From contig JACTNB010000026.1 in the NCBI GenBank assembly GCA_014584345.1, forward strand, positions 1-31,073: a DNA stretch of 31,073 nucleotides, in the 5' to 3' direction. This document shows positions 1 to 9,044 of this stretch, piece by piece (within the stretch, counting starts at the first letter, position 1; the number at the start of each line of letters is the position of its first letter). Under the pieces are notes generated by a model that saw nothing but the letters and a program-made list of their open reading frames with translations, did not search any database and was not told where the DNA came from. The position numbers and the translations under genes are program-made. The stretch is from Planctomycetota bacterium. Its GTDB lineage: Bacteria > Planctomycetota > Planctomycetia > Planctomycetales > Planctomycetaceae.

Positions 1-68
1 ACGTGTTGACATCTCACGATCATCCCATCCATCAGGTGCAAAATGCAAGACCGCTTGTGACTGCGTCA

Positions 69-88
69 CCCAGAGGTAAACCTCTGGG
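69..88. repeat. Short perfect inverted repeat (8-bp stem, 4-base loop)
   Basis: CCCAGAGG and CCTCTGGG flank the loop TAAA. It lies about 215 bases downstream of the stop of the leftward response regulator gene and has no T-run on either side, so it is not a convincing intrinsic terminator. The rest of 1-303 shows no gene I can support: the open frames there are short and lack a ribosome binding site or a recognisable motif. Confidence 0.5.
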
Positions 89-303
89 CCATCCCGCCTC
101 TTCGGAAGGAGCGACGTTTGCGATCGGTCGGCTTCCTTCCCTACGCGCGAAGTGAACCTGCTTGTAACCATCCTGCTCGGTCAGCAAGCCCTTATCGAGG
201 AGCGTCGACACATCACCGAAGGCGCGAGTGGGAAGGGAAAAGGGGGCATTCTACGTGCCTCCTTCCCGCAGGTGGGGCTCGTTGCGATTTTATCCGGGGA
301 GAA

Positions 304-849
304 TTATGGGGCGCGTTTTTTCAGTTTGCGTTGCAGCGTGCGGCGGGGGATGCCGAGTTGGCGGGCGGCTTCGGAGATATTGTCGCCACAATCGGCAAGC
401 ACGCGATGAATATGATCCCACTCGGTTTCGGCCAAGGTTTGTGGCTTGTACTGAATTTCAACACTGCGTCCCCCTCGTTCCGGGGAATCCTGAAACGCGG
501 CAAGAATCTGCTCGGCGTCGGCCGGTTTGGTCACATAATTCCAGGCTCCTGCCCGCATGGCTTCGACAGCCGTGGTGATACTGCCGTATCCAGTCAACAT
601 GACACAGCGAGTTTTGGGGGATTTTCGTTGAATTTCCGCCAGGAGTTCGAGCCCGGAGCGTCCCGGCATATTGAGGTCTACCACGGCGTAGTGCGGCTGT
701 TCGAGAGCCAAAACATCCATGGCTTCGTCAAAATTGCCAGCGACCAAGGGACGATAACCGCGCACATGCAGCGCACGCGCCAGCCGACCTCGCAGCAATT
801 CGTCGTCATCGACTACCAGAAATGTTTCGCCAATTTCGTCGTGCAGCAT
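304..849 (-). CDS. ActR/RegA (PrrA)-type response regulator with Fis-like HTH
   Basis: The 181-residue protein has an N-terminal receiver domain (about 8-120) and a short C-terminal Fis-type helix-turn-helix (about 140-178). Receiver landmarks are visible: the acidic triplet D14-D16, phosphoacceptor D58 in VVDLNMPG, T86 in MLTGYG and K108 in VTKP. The tail has the EAARQLGIPRRTLQRKL pattern of the RegA/ActR/PrrA family, which lacks the sigma-54 AAA+ domain of NtrC proteins and controls transcription in response to a sensor kinase. The ATG at 849 is preceded by GGGGAGG about 5 bases upstream, so the start is secure. No histidine kinase is encoded beside it, so it is either an orphan or its partner lies to the left of the window. 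The specific target pathway cannot be read from sequence. Confidence 0.9.
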   Translation of the reverse strand: MLHDEIGETFLVVDDDELLRGRLARALHVRGYRPLVAGNFDEAMDVLALEQPHYAVVDLNMPGRSGLELLAEIQRKSPKTRCVMLTGYGSITTAVEAMRAGAWNYVTKPADAEQILAAFQDSPERGGRSVEIQYKPQTLAETEWDHIHRVLADCGDNISEAARQLGIPRRTLQRKLKKRAP

Positions 850-903
850 GCAGCCCTCCCCTGTGATGTGTAGCGCCTCTCACACTCTACTTACAATATT
901 CCA

Positions 904-931
904 ATTATAGTTGTTTCAACCCGATTGACTA
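904..931 (-). promoter_or_regulatory. Candidate promoter for the response regulator gene
   Basis: On the minus strand a perfect -10 hexamer TATAAT (plus-strand ATTATA, 904-909) lies 16 bases after TAGTCA (926-931), which matches 4 of 6 positions of TTGACA. This would give a leader of about 45 bases before the ATG at 849. A short GTTGAAACAAC dyad sits between the two hexamers and could be an operator. This is read from consensus only. Confidence 0.4.
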
Positions 932-1075
932 TGCATCGCGGGAATTGACGGGCAAACGGATTAAGCGACACCGAATTTTGCGCAATGTATTCCGGCGGAA
1001 CTGTCCACGGCGGGATTCCCCGGGCAAGGCGCGGTGTGCCAGACAGGACCGGGGAAATCCAGTTGGTGACACAAC

Positions 1076-1146
1076 GGAAAACCTCCCGCAACGGTCCTCT
1101 CGCAATATGTTAATTGCCCGCCGGGACGCACGGTGGGAAGTTTTCC
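1076..1146. repeat. Long-loop inverted repeat directly after the glycosyltransferase stop
   Basis: GGAAAACCTCCC (1076-1087) and GGGAAGTTTTCC (1135-1146) pair with one mismatch, around a loop that itself contains CCCGCCGGG. The right arm abuts the stop codon of the leftward glycosyltransferase gene. It could protect or end that transcript, but no separate T-run follows on the minus strand. The rest of 850-1146 holds only the candidate promoter at 904-931. Confidence 0.35.
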
Positions 1147-2352
1147 TCAGGCGGCCTTACGTGCGGAGTCGACGATGTTCCAGCGTTTGTTGCACAGGTA
1201 GACCAATTCCTGGTACAGGGCGCTTCTCCTGGGGACCAGTTCCTCGCTGAGATAATCGTGCGACGCCTGCAGATTCGCGGCTCCCAAGGCCGTCATCCGC
1301 GCGGGATCCCGCAGGAGGGCCACGATTTTCGAGGCCAATTGCCGGGCGTTATCGGGGGCGACCAGACAATCCTCGGGGAGGAGTTCGGGAACTCCCGAGA
1401 CCCGCGTTCCCAGGCAGGCCATGCCGCGAGCCATGGCTTCGATGATCGTCCGAGGCAAGCCTTCCCCCCTTGTCGGGAGGACATACAGGTCGGCGGCATC
1501 GAGTTGCTGTTTGATCGCCTCGCCAGGAGGGAGTTTTCCCAGAAAGGCAACACAGTGCTGCAACCCCAGTCGCTCGGTGCGTGCTTCCAGGCTGGGGCGA
1601 TGCACACCATCACCAACCAAAGTCAATTGAATATTGGGAATCTGTTGGCGACAGAGCGCCAGGGCATCGAGCAGTACATCCTGTCCCTTATATAAATGGG
1701 CCATGGTACCGATGCAAACGAGTTTATGGGGCGCGGGAGAGCCTGTGTATTGCCGCGGCGCGTCGACGAGATCCGCGCGCGTCAATTCAATACTGGAATA
1801 ATGCGTCTGGAAACTGGCGTTGGAGGCAGGGTAAATCCGCTGCAGCACTTCGCGCGTCACGTAGGAAGCACAACTGGCGTCGCGACACAACTTCTTCAAA
1901 TGATGCGTGCAATGCCAGCGCATCAGCGGCCGCAAGGGGTGCCGCGACGTCCCGGGCCCCAAGGCTCCCCAGGGATCGCCCACGACCTCCACGCCATAGG
2001 GAATTTCCTGGCTCAACAGTAAGGGACGGGCAATTTCCCCCAGGCGTCCGGGGACAATCATGATGACGGCAGTTGGTGTGGCCAGTAACTTCGCCAGTTG
2101 ATTGCGGATGGCGGACTTCCGCTGGAAATACTCGATCGCTCCATTCCATGTGCCGATCGAAACGAAATCAACGCCCGGTCCCAGATGGGCACGCTCTCCC
2201 AGCGGGAGGTCACACCGGGCCACTATATCGATCGTGTCAAAATGTGGCAGGTAGCGATTGGCGAATAATCCATAATTATAATGCGTCAAGGAAAACGGCT
2301 TCCCGTCCGCCCCCAGGATGTACCTGTGGTCATATAGAAAAGTCAGTTTCAT
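1147..2352 (-). CDS. GT4-type (GT-B fold) glycosyltransferase
   Basis: A protein of 401 residues that should transfer a sugar from an activated nucleotide donor to a growing surface glycan in the cytoplasm. The C-terminal half has the classic glycosyltransferase group 1 layout: a VCIGTMAHLYKGQDVLLDAL segment, then LVGDG, then a conserved ExxxxxxxE motif in EGLPRTIIEAMARGM, which contacts the donor nucleotide-sugar. The upstream ATG at 2367 would add five residues, but GGAGAG lies just before the ATG at 2352 and overlaps that longer reading, so 2352 is preferred. It is the last gene of the leftward polysaccharide cluster, 96 bases after the sulfotransferase gene. Donor and acceptor sugars cannot be predicted. 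Confidence 0.88.
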   Translation of the reverse strand: MKLTFLYDHRYILGADGKPFSLTHYNYGLFANRYLPHFDTIDIVARCDLPLGERAHLGPGVDFVSIGTWNGAIEYFQRKSAIRNQLAKLLATPTAVIMIVPGRLGEIARPLLLSQEIPYGVEVVGDPWGALGPGTSRHPLRPLMRWHCTHHLKKLCRDASCASYVTREVLQRIYPASNASFQTHYSSIELTRADLVDAPRQYTGSPAPHKLVCIGTMAHLYKGQDVLLDALALCRQQIPNIQLTLVGDGVHRPSLEARTERLGLQHCVAFLGKLPPGEAIKQQLDAADLYVLPTRGEGLPRTIIEAMARGMACLGTRVSGVPELLPEDCLVAPDNARQLASKIVALLRDPARMTALGAANLQASHDYLSEELVPRRSALYQELVYLCNKRWNIVDSARKAA

Positions 2353-2448
2353 AGTGCCTCTCCGCATTGCGGATGCGCATGGGAATCACGAGAAATAAAT
2401 CGGACAAACAACATGTGTCTCGTCTCTGTGCGGGACAGGACACTCCGT

Positions 2449-3387
2449 CTAGGCGACTTGCCGATGAGCGGAAGCGGTTGTGGTCCAGTGAGACAGATTT
2501 CGTTCCAGCAAATCTTCGAGTAAATGAATATCTTCCGCGAACACGCGGTGGAGTTCGTCTTGCATGGCGGGCGATAACTTCGTCCGTTTTGTGTTTTCGG
2601 CCATCGCGTTGTAAAGCGGACGCAGCAACGACGACTGGCCCGCTCCCAGCCAGCGGCGCACCCGGGACTTAACCAGATTGAGCGGATAGGGGGGCCGCAC
2701 GATCCATCGCATCAATCCTGGATACCGATGGGATCTGGCCTCATTCACTTTCGCGAAATTTTCCCTCCCGTCGTCGGGTACTTCCAGAAAATCGAGCACG
2801 GCACGGTAACAGGCGGCGGTGTCCTGTTTTAGATCATCGTGTAACAGAACCAGAACCTGTGAGCGGTCTGCATGTTGATACAAGCGGAGAAGTTGTTCCC
2901 CGAAGCTCCCTACCGCGCGATATTGCAGATGATCCGCGTTGACACACCCCGGGGGGACGTAGCGGCCCTGCTTTCTTTCGCCCTGCAGTTCCCAGGCGCG
3001 AGCAAAGTCTGGTTCATTTTCGCGATAGGTAAACATCATCTGGTTGTGCAGGGAGGGGAGCATTTCCGATGGACGTCGCAGCATCACGATGATTTTTGCA
3101 TTCGGATTTTCCCGGAGCATGTTCGGCACGGCGACTTTTGAAAACAGATACCATGCAGAAGCTTCGCCATAATGGGAGTAGCGGGGATCCCTGCCCGAGA
3201 AGAGTTCTTCGTAGGCGGCCGGGCAGGTAATCATGCGGAGATCGGGACAGTCCGTCGCATAATAATGCGGCTCCTTGACAAGCGGCATGTAGATCCGGGG
3301 ATGAGATTTCAGATACTCGTACATTGCAGAGGTGCCACATTTCGGGGCTCCCGCAATGCAGAAAAATTCAGACAAGGAATTGTTCAC
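2449..3387 (-). CDS. Sulfotransferase family protein (copy 1)
   Basis: A 312-residue PAPS-dependent sulfotransferase. The N-terminus carries the 5'-phosphosulfate loop GAPKCGTSAMYEYL (lysine 16), and about 100 residues later IIVMLRRPSEMLPSLHNQ forms the 3'-phosphate binding motif. These are hallmarks of the heparan-sulfate-type sulfotransferase superfamily. The likely role is to sulfate a surface polysaccharide, given its position between an O-antigen-ligase-like gene and a glycosyltransferase gene. It starts with GTG: GAGG lies 11 bases upstream, and the nearby ATG is in another frame. It aligns along its whole length with the product of 4820-5743, so the two are paralogues. The acceptor glycan is unknown. 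Confidence 0.88.
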   Translation of the reverse strand: MNNSLSEFFCIAGAPKCGTSAMYEYLKSHPRIYMPLVKEPHYYATDCPDLRMITCPAAYEELFSGRDPRYSHYGEASAWYLFSKVAVPNMLRENPNAKIIVMLRRPSEMLPSLHNQMMFTYRENEPDFARAWELQGERKQGRYVPPGCVNADHLQYRAVGSFGEQLLRLYQHADRSQVLVLLHDDLKQDTAACYRAVLDFLEVPDDGRENFAKVNEARSHRYPGLMRWIVRPPYPLNLVKSRVRRWLGAGQSSLLRPLYNAMAENTKRTKLSPAMQDELHRVFAEDIHLLEDLLERNLSHWTTTASAHRQVA

Positions 3388-3435
3388 GGTACATTTTACC
3401 TCAGGTGGAATGAATGAATCGATGGATGCCTCGGA

Positions 3436-4734
3436 TTATGCGGCTCGCTTCTGCAGAGGTGGCCGGGAGCGAGGAATCGCAGGTGTTTTTCTGATGTTCC
3501 TGCCTTGCCGCATGGCCGACATTTGAATCGAGGAGACGACCCCCACGAAAATCAGAAACGTACGATCGCGAAACAGGCGGTTATGCCCCATGAAGGCGAA
3601 GCAGGCGATGGTTATGCCTAACAGGAACGTTTTCCAGTTAAGCCAGTCCTTATGGGCCAGATTGCGGCTCCCCATGACCAATTGACCGAAAGCCAGCCAA
3701 TAAAAGGCAAACGATCCCAGCAGGCCCATATCGACCAGCAGGCCCAGGTGCCCATTATGGATTTCATGATGGTCGACGCCGAACAGGAAACTCTGGCCCG
3801 GACCGACACCAAACGGGAACCATTGATCGACGTAGCGGATGGCCCCTTCAAATTCGATATGCGTCCAGCTTTCCCCGTCCGCCATGCTTTCCGTGGCGCG
3901 GAAAAGCCGCTTTCCCAGAAAGCTGTCATCAACAACATCCATATTTCCAACCAGTGACCAGATGCCGGCAGCCAGCACGATCACCAGCGGGACGAGAGCC
4001 TTAAAATTCCCTTGTATCACCGAGGCCACGAAAAATGCACAGACTCCCAACGCCACCGATAAAATCGCCGACCGCCGACACGAGGCCACAATCATGAACA
4101 TGGCGCAAAACGAAACGATTCGCAGGAACCGCCTGAACCTCGGAGAATTTCCGGGTTTGACGGAGAGCAGCAGCAGCAGGCAGCCTGCTGCCAGACTGTA
4201 GCAGGCGAGCTGACCGCTTTTCTTGAAGGTCCCGCGAACCCGGTTTTCCATGCTGTCGAAAAACCAGGGCGTTGACGAAAAGTAATCGTGAAACACAATT
4301 ACGAATTCCCAGCAGACCCCCGCTGCAACGCCGAGGGCAAACGATCTCAGGGAATCCGGAGACCTGCCAATGGAGAAGCCTCCCACGTAATACAGGAATG
4401 CCATGGTCAAGGCGAGGGTTCCTGCAGCCGTTTTTTCCATTTGGCTGCCGGCAGCGGTTTCGCAAAGGCCAATGAACGAGGCCAGAATCAGCACTGCGAT
4501 ATACAACTTGAGCGAAGAATCGATGAACAACTGGCGTGCAAGAAATACCCCCAGCAGGAACAGCAGCAGAATGAGATCTGCCGCGATTACGCGATCCGCG
4601 ACATCTGTTGACGCTCCGCCGAAGTCCCGCGTAACCGTGATAAGAGGCAACAGCAAACCCAGGAGAAAAGGCATCCAATGCATTTTCTCCTGGCGTTTCA
4701 ACGTCTCGGGAAATTTTGCCGTCGCCTGCTGCAT
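3436..4734 (-). CDS. O-antigen ligase / Wzy-like polysaccharide membrane protein
   Basis: A roughly 432-residue, very hydrophobic protein with about ten to twelve membrane segments. Near residues 300-350 it has a periplasmic-loop signature, FGVGPGQSFLFGVDHHEIHN followed by GHLGLLVDMGLLGS, typical of the Wzy_C (O-antigen ligase/polymerase) family, which joins or polymerises undecaprenyl-linked glycans on the periplasmic face. The open frame extends upstream into the sulfotransferase gene, but that extension is arginine- and cysteine-rich shadow sequence. The first sensible start is ATG 4734. ATG 4683, with AGGAG three bases upstream, is an alternative and gives 415 residues. Sequence alone does not separate ligase from polymerase. 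Confidence 0.8.
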   Translation of the reverse strand: MQQATAKFPETLKRQEKMHWMPFLLGLLLPLITVTRDFGGASTDVADRVIAADLILLLFLLGVFLARQLFIDSSLKLYIAVLILASFIGLCETAAGSQMEKTAAGTLALTMAFLYYVGGFSIGRSPDSLRSFALGVAAGVCWEFVIVFHDYFSSTPWFFDSMENRVRGTFKKSGQLACYSLAAGCLLLLLSVKPGNSPRFRRFLRIVSFCAMFMIVASCRRSAILSVALGVCAFFVASVIQGNFKALVPLVIVLAAGIWSLVGNMDVVDDSFLGKRLFRATESMADGESWTHIEFEGAIRYVDQWFPFGVGPGQSFLFGVDHHEIHNGHLGLLVDMGLLGSFAFYWLAFGQLVMGSRNLAHKDWLNWKTFLLGITIACFAFMGHNRLFRDRTFLIFVGVVSSIQMSAMRQGRNIRKTPAIPRSRPPLQKRAA

Positions 4735-4819
4735 TTTGGTGTAAATATTTCTCAAATGGTGCTGACGCGTTGCCCGCCCTGACGGATCATCAGGGACGGA
4801 AGCCCGCCGGAGTTCAGAT

Positions 4820-5743
4820 TCAAGCGGCCCTTTGCTTGCGCGGTACGAGCCAATGCGACAGATCGCGTCCCGTGAGCGACTGCAACTTGCGAATGTCGTC
4901 TTCGTGTGCCTGCATGACCGATTGAACAAACGCATCGGAAAGGGGCTGTTTTTCTTCCTTGCGGTACAACACGCCGTAGTACAACGGCCGCAGCAGGGAT
5001 CGATGGCAATTGAACTGCTTTTTGATCCATTGCTTGGCATGGTTCAGTGGGTAGGGTGGTCGCATCAGCAGGCGGGAAATCAAGCGTGAACGGTGGGCCT
5101 TGCTTTCATTGAATCTGGGAAAATGTTGCCGACCATCGTTGGAAAGTTCCAGGAAATCGAGAAGTTTCAGATATGTCCCCCGCGTATCGGTTTTCAGGTC
5201 TTCGTGAAACAGGACCAGCACCTGTTGTTCGGGCACAAATTGATAGATCCGTTCAATCTGATCCCCGAAACGGGCCACTTCGCCGTATTGCAAATGCGAA
5301 GCCTCCAGGCAGTTGACGGGTATGTTTTTTCCCAGACTCCGCTCGTGCCGAAGCTGCCAGGCCTTTTCAAAATCGAGTTCGGTCTCGCGGAAGCCGTTCG
5401 TCAACTGCTGGTGGTAGGACTGCAACATTTCGATGGGACGGCGGAGAATGGCAACGATCTTGCAGGCAGGATGCTCCTGGATCAAATTCCGGACCGCATC
5501 CTTGGAATACAGGTAAAACACGGAGGCTTCGCCCAGCTTCTGCCCGGGAAGCGACCTGGCAAAAATCGACTCGTATTCCCGGGACGTCGTGATACGCCGA
5601 TAACCGGGAAAATCGGTGCAGTAATAATGTGGCTCCTTGACCTTGGGCAGGAAAACTTCCGGATGCGGCTTGAGATAATTAAACAGCGAAGTTGTGCCGC
5701 ACTTGGGGGCACCAACCAAACAGAAATCCAGGGTTTTGTTCAT
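4820..5743 (-). CDS. Sulfotransferase family protein (copy 2)
   Basis: A 307-residue PAPS-dependent sulfotransferase with the 5'-phosphosulfate loop GAPKCGTTSLFNYL (lysine 14) and the 3'-phosphate motif KIVAILRRPIEMLQSYHQQ. It shares length and many conserved blocks with the gene at 2449-3387 (for example KEPHYY, LRRP, SHLQY, RPPYPLN and a terminal DLSHW), so the pair arose by duplication. They now sit on either side of the ligase-like gene. The ATG at 5743 lies only 9 bases after the flippase stop, which indicates co-transcription and possible translational coupling. The sulfated acceptor is not known; two enzymes may sulfate two positions or two sugars. Confidence 0.88.
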   Translation of the reverse strand: MNKTLDFCLVGAPKCGTTSLFNYLKPHPEVFLPKVKEPHYYCTDFPGYRRITTSREYESIFARSLPGQKLGEASVFYLYSKDAVRNLIQEHPACKIVAILRRPIEMLQSYHQQLTNGFRETELDFEKAWQLRHERSLGKNIPVNCLEASHLQYGEVARFGDQIERIYQFVPEQQVLVLFHEDLKTDTRGTYLKLLDFLELSNDGRQHFPRFNESKAHRSRLISRLLMRPPYPLNHAKQWIKKQFNCHRSLLRPLYYGVLYRKEEKQPLSDAFVQSVMQAHEDDIRKLQSLTGRDLSHWLVPRKQRAA

Positions 5744-5752
5744 GGCAGGACC

Positions 5753-7114
5753 TTACGCGGAGAGTTTGGCGGAATTTCCAGGGGGATCGTCGATGGCATG
5801 CAGAGTGGCCCGCGCGTAACGGGCACGTCGCCTGGCGTACAGGAACGCCACGATAACCGCAGCGAGTTCACAACAGGCCACCGTTAAGCAGGCTATCGCC
5901 GAACCGAGAAGAGCGTATCGAGGTATCAGCAACAGCGAGGCCAATAGGGCCGATGTGATGGCAAACACATAAGCAAAGGCCATCGACCACATCTGTTTTT
6001 CGGCCCGCAAGGCCACCACGAAGGGACGCGCGGCATAGCGGATTCCCGCAGCCAGCATCACGATCGTGAAGCAGCGTGACAGAATTGGGTCGGCGTATCC
6101 AAACAGATGCAGCAGCAGGAAATCACCCGCGAAAAAAGCCATGCCGACACCCGCCGCACCACAGGCGATATTCAATGCCATCACCTTGACAAGCAGGCGA
6201 TGAAAGGCCGAGCGATTCGTGCTGGCGTATTTCGCCAGCCGCGCCAGGACCGATTGATTTACCGCCAGGATGATCGTGCCCCCCGCGACCATGAAATAGC
6301 TGACCCCGGCAAACAATCCCAGCGCCGCGGTTCCATGGAAGTGCTGTAGCGCAATCCGGGGGATATTAATCATCCAGGCATTGGTGGCATTGACAAAACC
6401 GGCAGGCACGGCAAGGAACAGCACCTGCCGGATCCTGGCCTGATGCCATGCTACTCGATACCAGGGAGGGGCCGACGCTTCCGCCAACAGGGAGATCATC
6501 CGGCCATCCAGAAAAAGCAGGCACGCCAGCGAAATACAACTCATGGCGACAATCGCCATGACAACATTACGGGTCAGCAAATAGCACGCCAAGAACGCCA
6601 AGGCACCGCAAATGCCTCGAATGATGCTGGAGAGAGAAATGAACCGCATATTTTCGAGACGCTGAAATTCGCCGTACAATAACTCGGAAATCGACTCCAC
6701 GGCTCGCCCACAGGCCAGGCAAAATGTCGCCAGGATCAGGCTCCACGAATCCAGAAATCCTGCCCAGACCGCCACGACCAGAACTGCCAGAAAGGATGTT
6801 AGCAGTCGCAACCCCATCAGGTCTGGCAGTTGAAACTGGTGTTCCTGGTCCGTGGCCTGTACCACCCTCAGGTGCAGGTTGAAGACCATGAAGATGGGCG
6901 TGGTAACCGCCAGCGCCAGGGAATACTCACCGACGGCGGTCTCCGTGCCAAGGCGCGCCAGTACACAGAGTATTGCCAACTGAGACGCGGCATGGGTAAC
7001 TTGCCCCACGAACGTCCAGGCAATGTTGGTTCGCAACAAGGGGCGCGAATGTTCCGACGCAACGGCATCCCGGGGATTCCGAGGACCCGTGGTTATGGGA
7101 ATGAATTGAGCCAT
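5753..7114 (-). CDS. Polysaccharide flippase (Wzx / MOP family)
   Basis: A 453-residue membrane protein with about twelve to fourteen hydrophobic segments. It begins RTNIAWTFVGQVTHAASQLAILCVLARLG (read in two parts around residues 28-56), the typical first helix of Wzx/RfbX polysaccharide-biosynthesis flippases, followed by a GEYSLALAVTTPIF segment. These proteins move lipid-linked sugar repeats across the inner membrane. It is the first gene of a leftward cluster with two sulfotransferases, an O-antigen-ligase-like protein and a glycosyltransferase, which supports the assignment. The start is the ATG at 7114; the ribosome binding site is weak, so a few residues could be trimmed. Confidence 0.85.
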   Translation of the reverse strand: MAQFIPITTGPRNPRDAVASEHSRPLLRTNIAWTFVGQVTHAASQLAILCVLARLGTETAVGEYSLALAVTTPIFMVFNLHLRVVQATDQEHQFQLPDLMGLRLLTSFLAVLVVAVWAGFLDSWSLILATFCLACGRAVESISELLYGEFQRLENMRFISLSSIIRGICGALAFLACYLLTRNVVMAIVAMSCISLACLLFLDGRMISLLAEASAPPWYRVAWHQARIRQVLFLAVPAGFVNATNAWMINIPRIALQHFHGTAALGLFAGVSYFMVAGGTIILAVNQSVLARLAKYASTNRSAFHRLLVKVMALNIACGAAGVGMAFFAGDFLLLHLFGYADPILSRCFTIVMLAAGIRYAARPFVVALRAEKQMWSMAFAYVFAITSALLASLLLIPRYALLGSAIACLTVACCELAAVIVAFLYARRRARYARATLHAIDDPPGNSAKLSA

Positions 7115-7176
7115 CCGTGGCTAGATACTTTTGGAGAAATAATAAGCTATTCCACTCTGATTTCCGTACAAACGGG

Positions 7177-7205
7177 ATCGTACTGGAGGACAAAAACCAA
7201 CGCAA
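7177..7205 (-). promoter_or_regulatory. Candidate promoter for the polysaccharide cluster
   Basis: On the minus strand TTGCGT (7200-7205) and TACGAT (7177-7182) are separated by 17 bases; each matches four of six consensus positions. It lies about 60 bases upstream of the flippase start. The rest of the spacer 7115-7458 shows no gene. Confidence 0.35.
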
Positions 7206-7458
7206 GACCAGTCCGAAACCGGGGCTCGCGCCTCCACACCTGCGCGAGACTGAATGCCCCCACGACAGCCCAACTTCCGCAGGGGAATCAACCGTTGCCG
7301 GGAGTAGCTTTCAAGACAGGGGCAATCAAAAATCGCAGGAGCTACCGTGAGCCGCGAGGCGAAAGGGGAAGTCTGCCGACCAGAGTACAATCCTGTTCCC
7401 GCGTTATCCGACCAGTCATCCTCAAATCCAGAAGTGGTGCCTCGGGGGATTTTCCAAC

Positions 7459-7487
7459 TTGAACATCCCGTGGAAATGGGTGATACT
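7459..7487 (+). promoter_or_regulatory. Promoter of the tRNA-Arg gene
   Basis: TTGAAC (7459-7464) and GATACT (7482-7487) with a 17-base spacer end 13 bases before the first base of the mature tRNA, which is the usual geometry for a stand-alone tRNA promoter. Confidence 0.55.
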
Positions 7488-7500
7488 GGCTCCGTGCGGC

Positions 7501-7574
<74 letters not shown>

Positions 7575-7661
7575 CTCTTTTATTTTCTGTATTCCCTTTC
7601 TGGATAGATGGTTACGCGTATCCAACCGTTGATTTCAATCAGGTCCTGCAGTGGGGAAACA

Positions 7662-8909
7662 ATGTTGAACGGGCGTATGAAGGGATTTCTCGTCACACTG
7701 GCGGGCGCGTTAGCGATATGTATCGGCTCGCCCGGGGAAATGTGGGGGCAAGCGCGGCGGGTGCCCCCTGCCGGGCAGTCGGCTGGCGGTTCCGTAGTGG
7801 CGGAATACAAATCGGCTAATTTCATTGTACGGACGGATTTAACAGCCAAGGAAGCCCAGGAATTGCTGGAGCGGCTAGAGACCATGCTGGGGCTCATTTC
7901 CCGGTACTGGGGTAAGAAGAACGCCCAAGTGATCGAAATGTATGTCGTCAAGAATCTGGCGAATTGGCCTGCGGGGATGTTGTCGCCTGAAGGGCGGGAA
8001 AGCGTGGCGAGTGGCGGCGGTGTGACGTCGACCCAAAAACGAACCCTGGGACGTGCCTGGCAGGCGAAGTCGATTGTCTATGCGGTGGCGGACAGGGGGA
8101 CGCCTCAACACGAGGCGGTACATGCCTATTGCGCCCAAACCTTCGGAAGCACCGGGCCTACTTGGTACAGCGAGGGAATGGCGGAGGTAGGGCAGTATTG
8201 GCGAGGTGCGGAAGATAAGTCGGTTAACTGTCACGACCATGTGATCGCGTATTTGAAGAGTGGTGAACCGAAACCGTTGAAGGATGTGGTCGACCTGGCT
8301 CAATTCACGGGGGATTCCTGGCAGAATTACGCCTGGCGCTGGTCGTTGTGTCATTTACTGGGATTTAACGAGAATTATACGGCTCGTTTCAAGCCCTTGG
8401 GTTTGGCCTTGATGGCAGAGCAACAGGGCGTAACGTTCTGGACGGTGTACGGCACCATGGCGGCGGAAATCGAATTCGAGCATCGCCTGTTCCTGCAGAA
8501 CCTGGAACCGGGGTATCGAGTTGATTTGTGCAGTTGGGACTGGAAAACCAAGCCGCAGCGGGTCCGAGGGAGTCGGGTGCTGGTTTCCAAGGTGGAGGCA
8601 GCCCGGGGATGGCAGGCAACACGGTTGGAGGCCCAGCAAGGCGAAACCTATGCCTACACGGCAGAAGGGACATGGACGCTCGAAAAGGATGCCAAACCGC
8701 TCTCGGCGGATGGCGACGAATCGGGCAAGGGGCGGTTATTGGCCGTTTATTTTGACGATTACAGCCTCAGCGAACCATTTGAACTGGCCGCCCAAGGGAC
8801 GTTCACCGCAACGCAGGATGGGCAAATATTTGTCCGCTGCCGAGAGGACTGGGGCAGCCTGGCAGACAACTCCGGAGCGCTCTCCCTGAAATTCAAGCTG
8901 TCGCAATAA
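7662..8909 (+). CDS. Secreted HEXXH (gluzincin-like) metalloprotease-type protein with C-terminal lectin-like domain
   Basis: A 415-residue exported protein. Residues 1-31 form a signal peptide with a hydrophobic core (FLVTLAGALAICIG) ending near GQA. Residues 150-154 are HEAVH, a zinc HEXXH motif, followed by TWYSEGMAE (168-175), whose glutamate (171 or 175) would be the third zinc ligand as in the DUF1570/peptidase-MA gluzincins. About residues 290-415 look like a beta-sandwich of the PA-IL lectin type, ending REDWGSLADNSGALSLKF, where the D-NSG motif is typical. The frame opens earlier (7608), but GGGGA six bases before ATG 7662 fixes the start. The substrate is unknown, and the lectin call is less sure than the metal site. 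Confidence 0.72.
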   Translation: MLNGRMKGFLVTLAGALAICIGSPGEMWGQARRVPPAGQSAGGSVVAEYKSANFIVRTDLTAKEAQELLERLETMLGLISRYWGKKNAQVIEMYVVKNLANWPAGMLSPEGRESVASGGGVTSTQKRTLGRAWQAKSIVYAVADRGTPQHEAVHAYCAQTFGSTGPTWYSEGMAEVGQYWRGAEDKSVNCHDHVIAYLKSGEPKPLKDVVDLAQFTGDSWQNYAWRWSLCHLLGFNENYTARFKPLGLALMAEQQGVTFWTVYGTMAAEIEFEHRLFLQNLEPGYRVDLCSWDWKTKPQRVRGSRVLVSKVEAARGWQATRLEAQQGETYAYTAEGTWTLEKDAKPLSADGDESGKGRLLAVYFDDYSLSEPFELAAQGTFTATQDGQIFVRCREDWGSLADNSGALSLKFKLSQ

Positions 8910-9044
8910 TCCTGAAGACTTGCCCACGCGCGCGGCTCTTGTTGGCTCGCACGTACCGCAACGAGGGGTACTTCGGGCGAGGAGAGTCTTGCTCCCCCCA
9001 ACGACAGGAATTTGCGGAGGGAGCAGGTATCGACGGTGGATTGG

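Noticed and set aside
118..873. 251-codon plus-strand frame over the first gene
   Set aside because: It lies antisense to the response regulator, whose motifs and ribosome binding site are clear; the frame itself has no recognisable domain.
4735..5040. N-terminal 102-codon extension of the O-antigen-ligase-like gene
   Set aside because: It overlaps the end of the sulfotransferase gene in another frame, is rich in C, R and S, and lacks membrane or family features.
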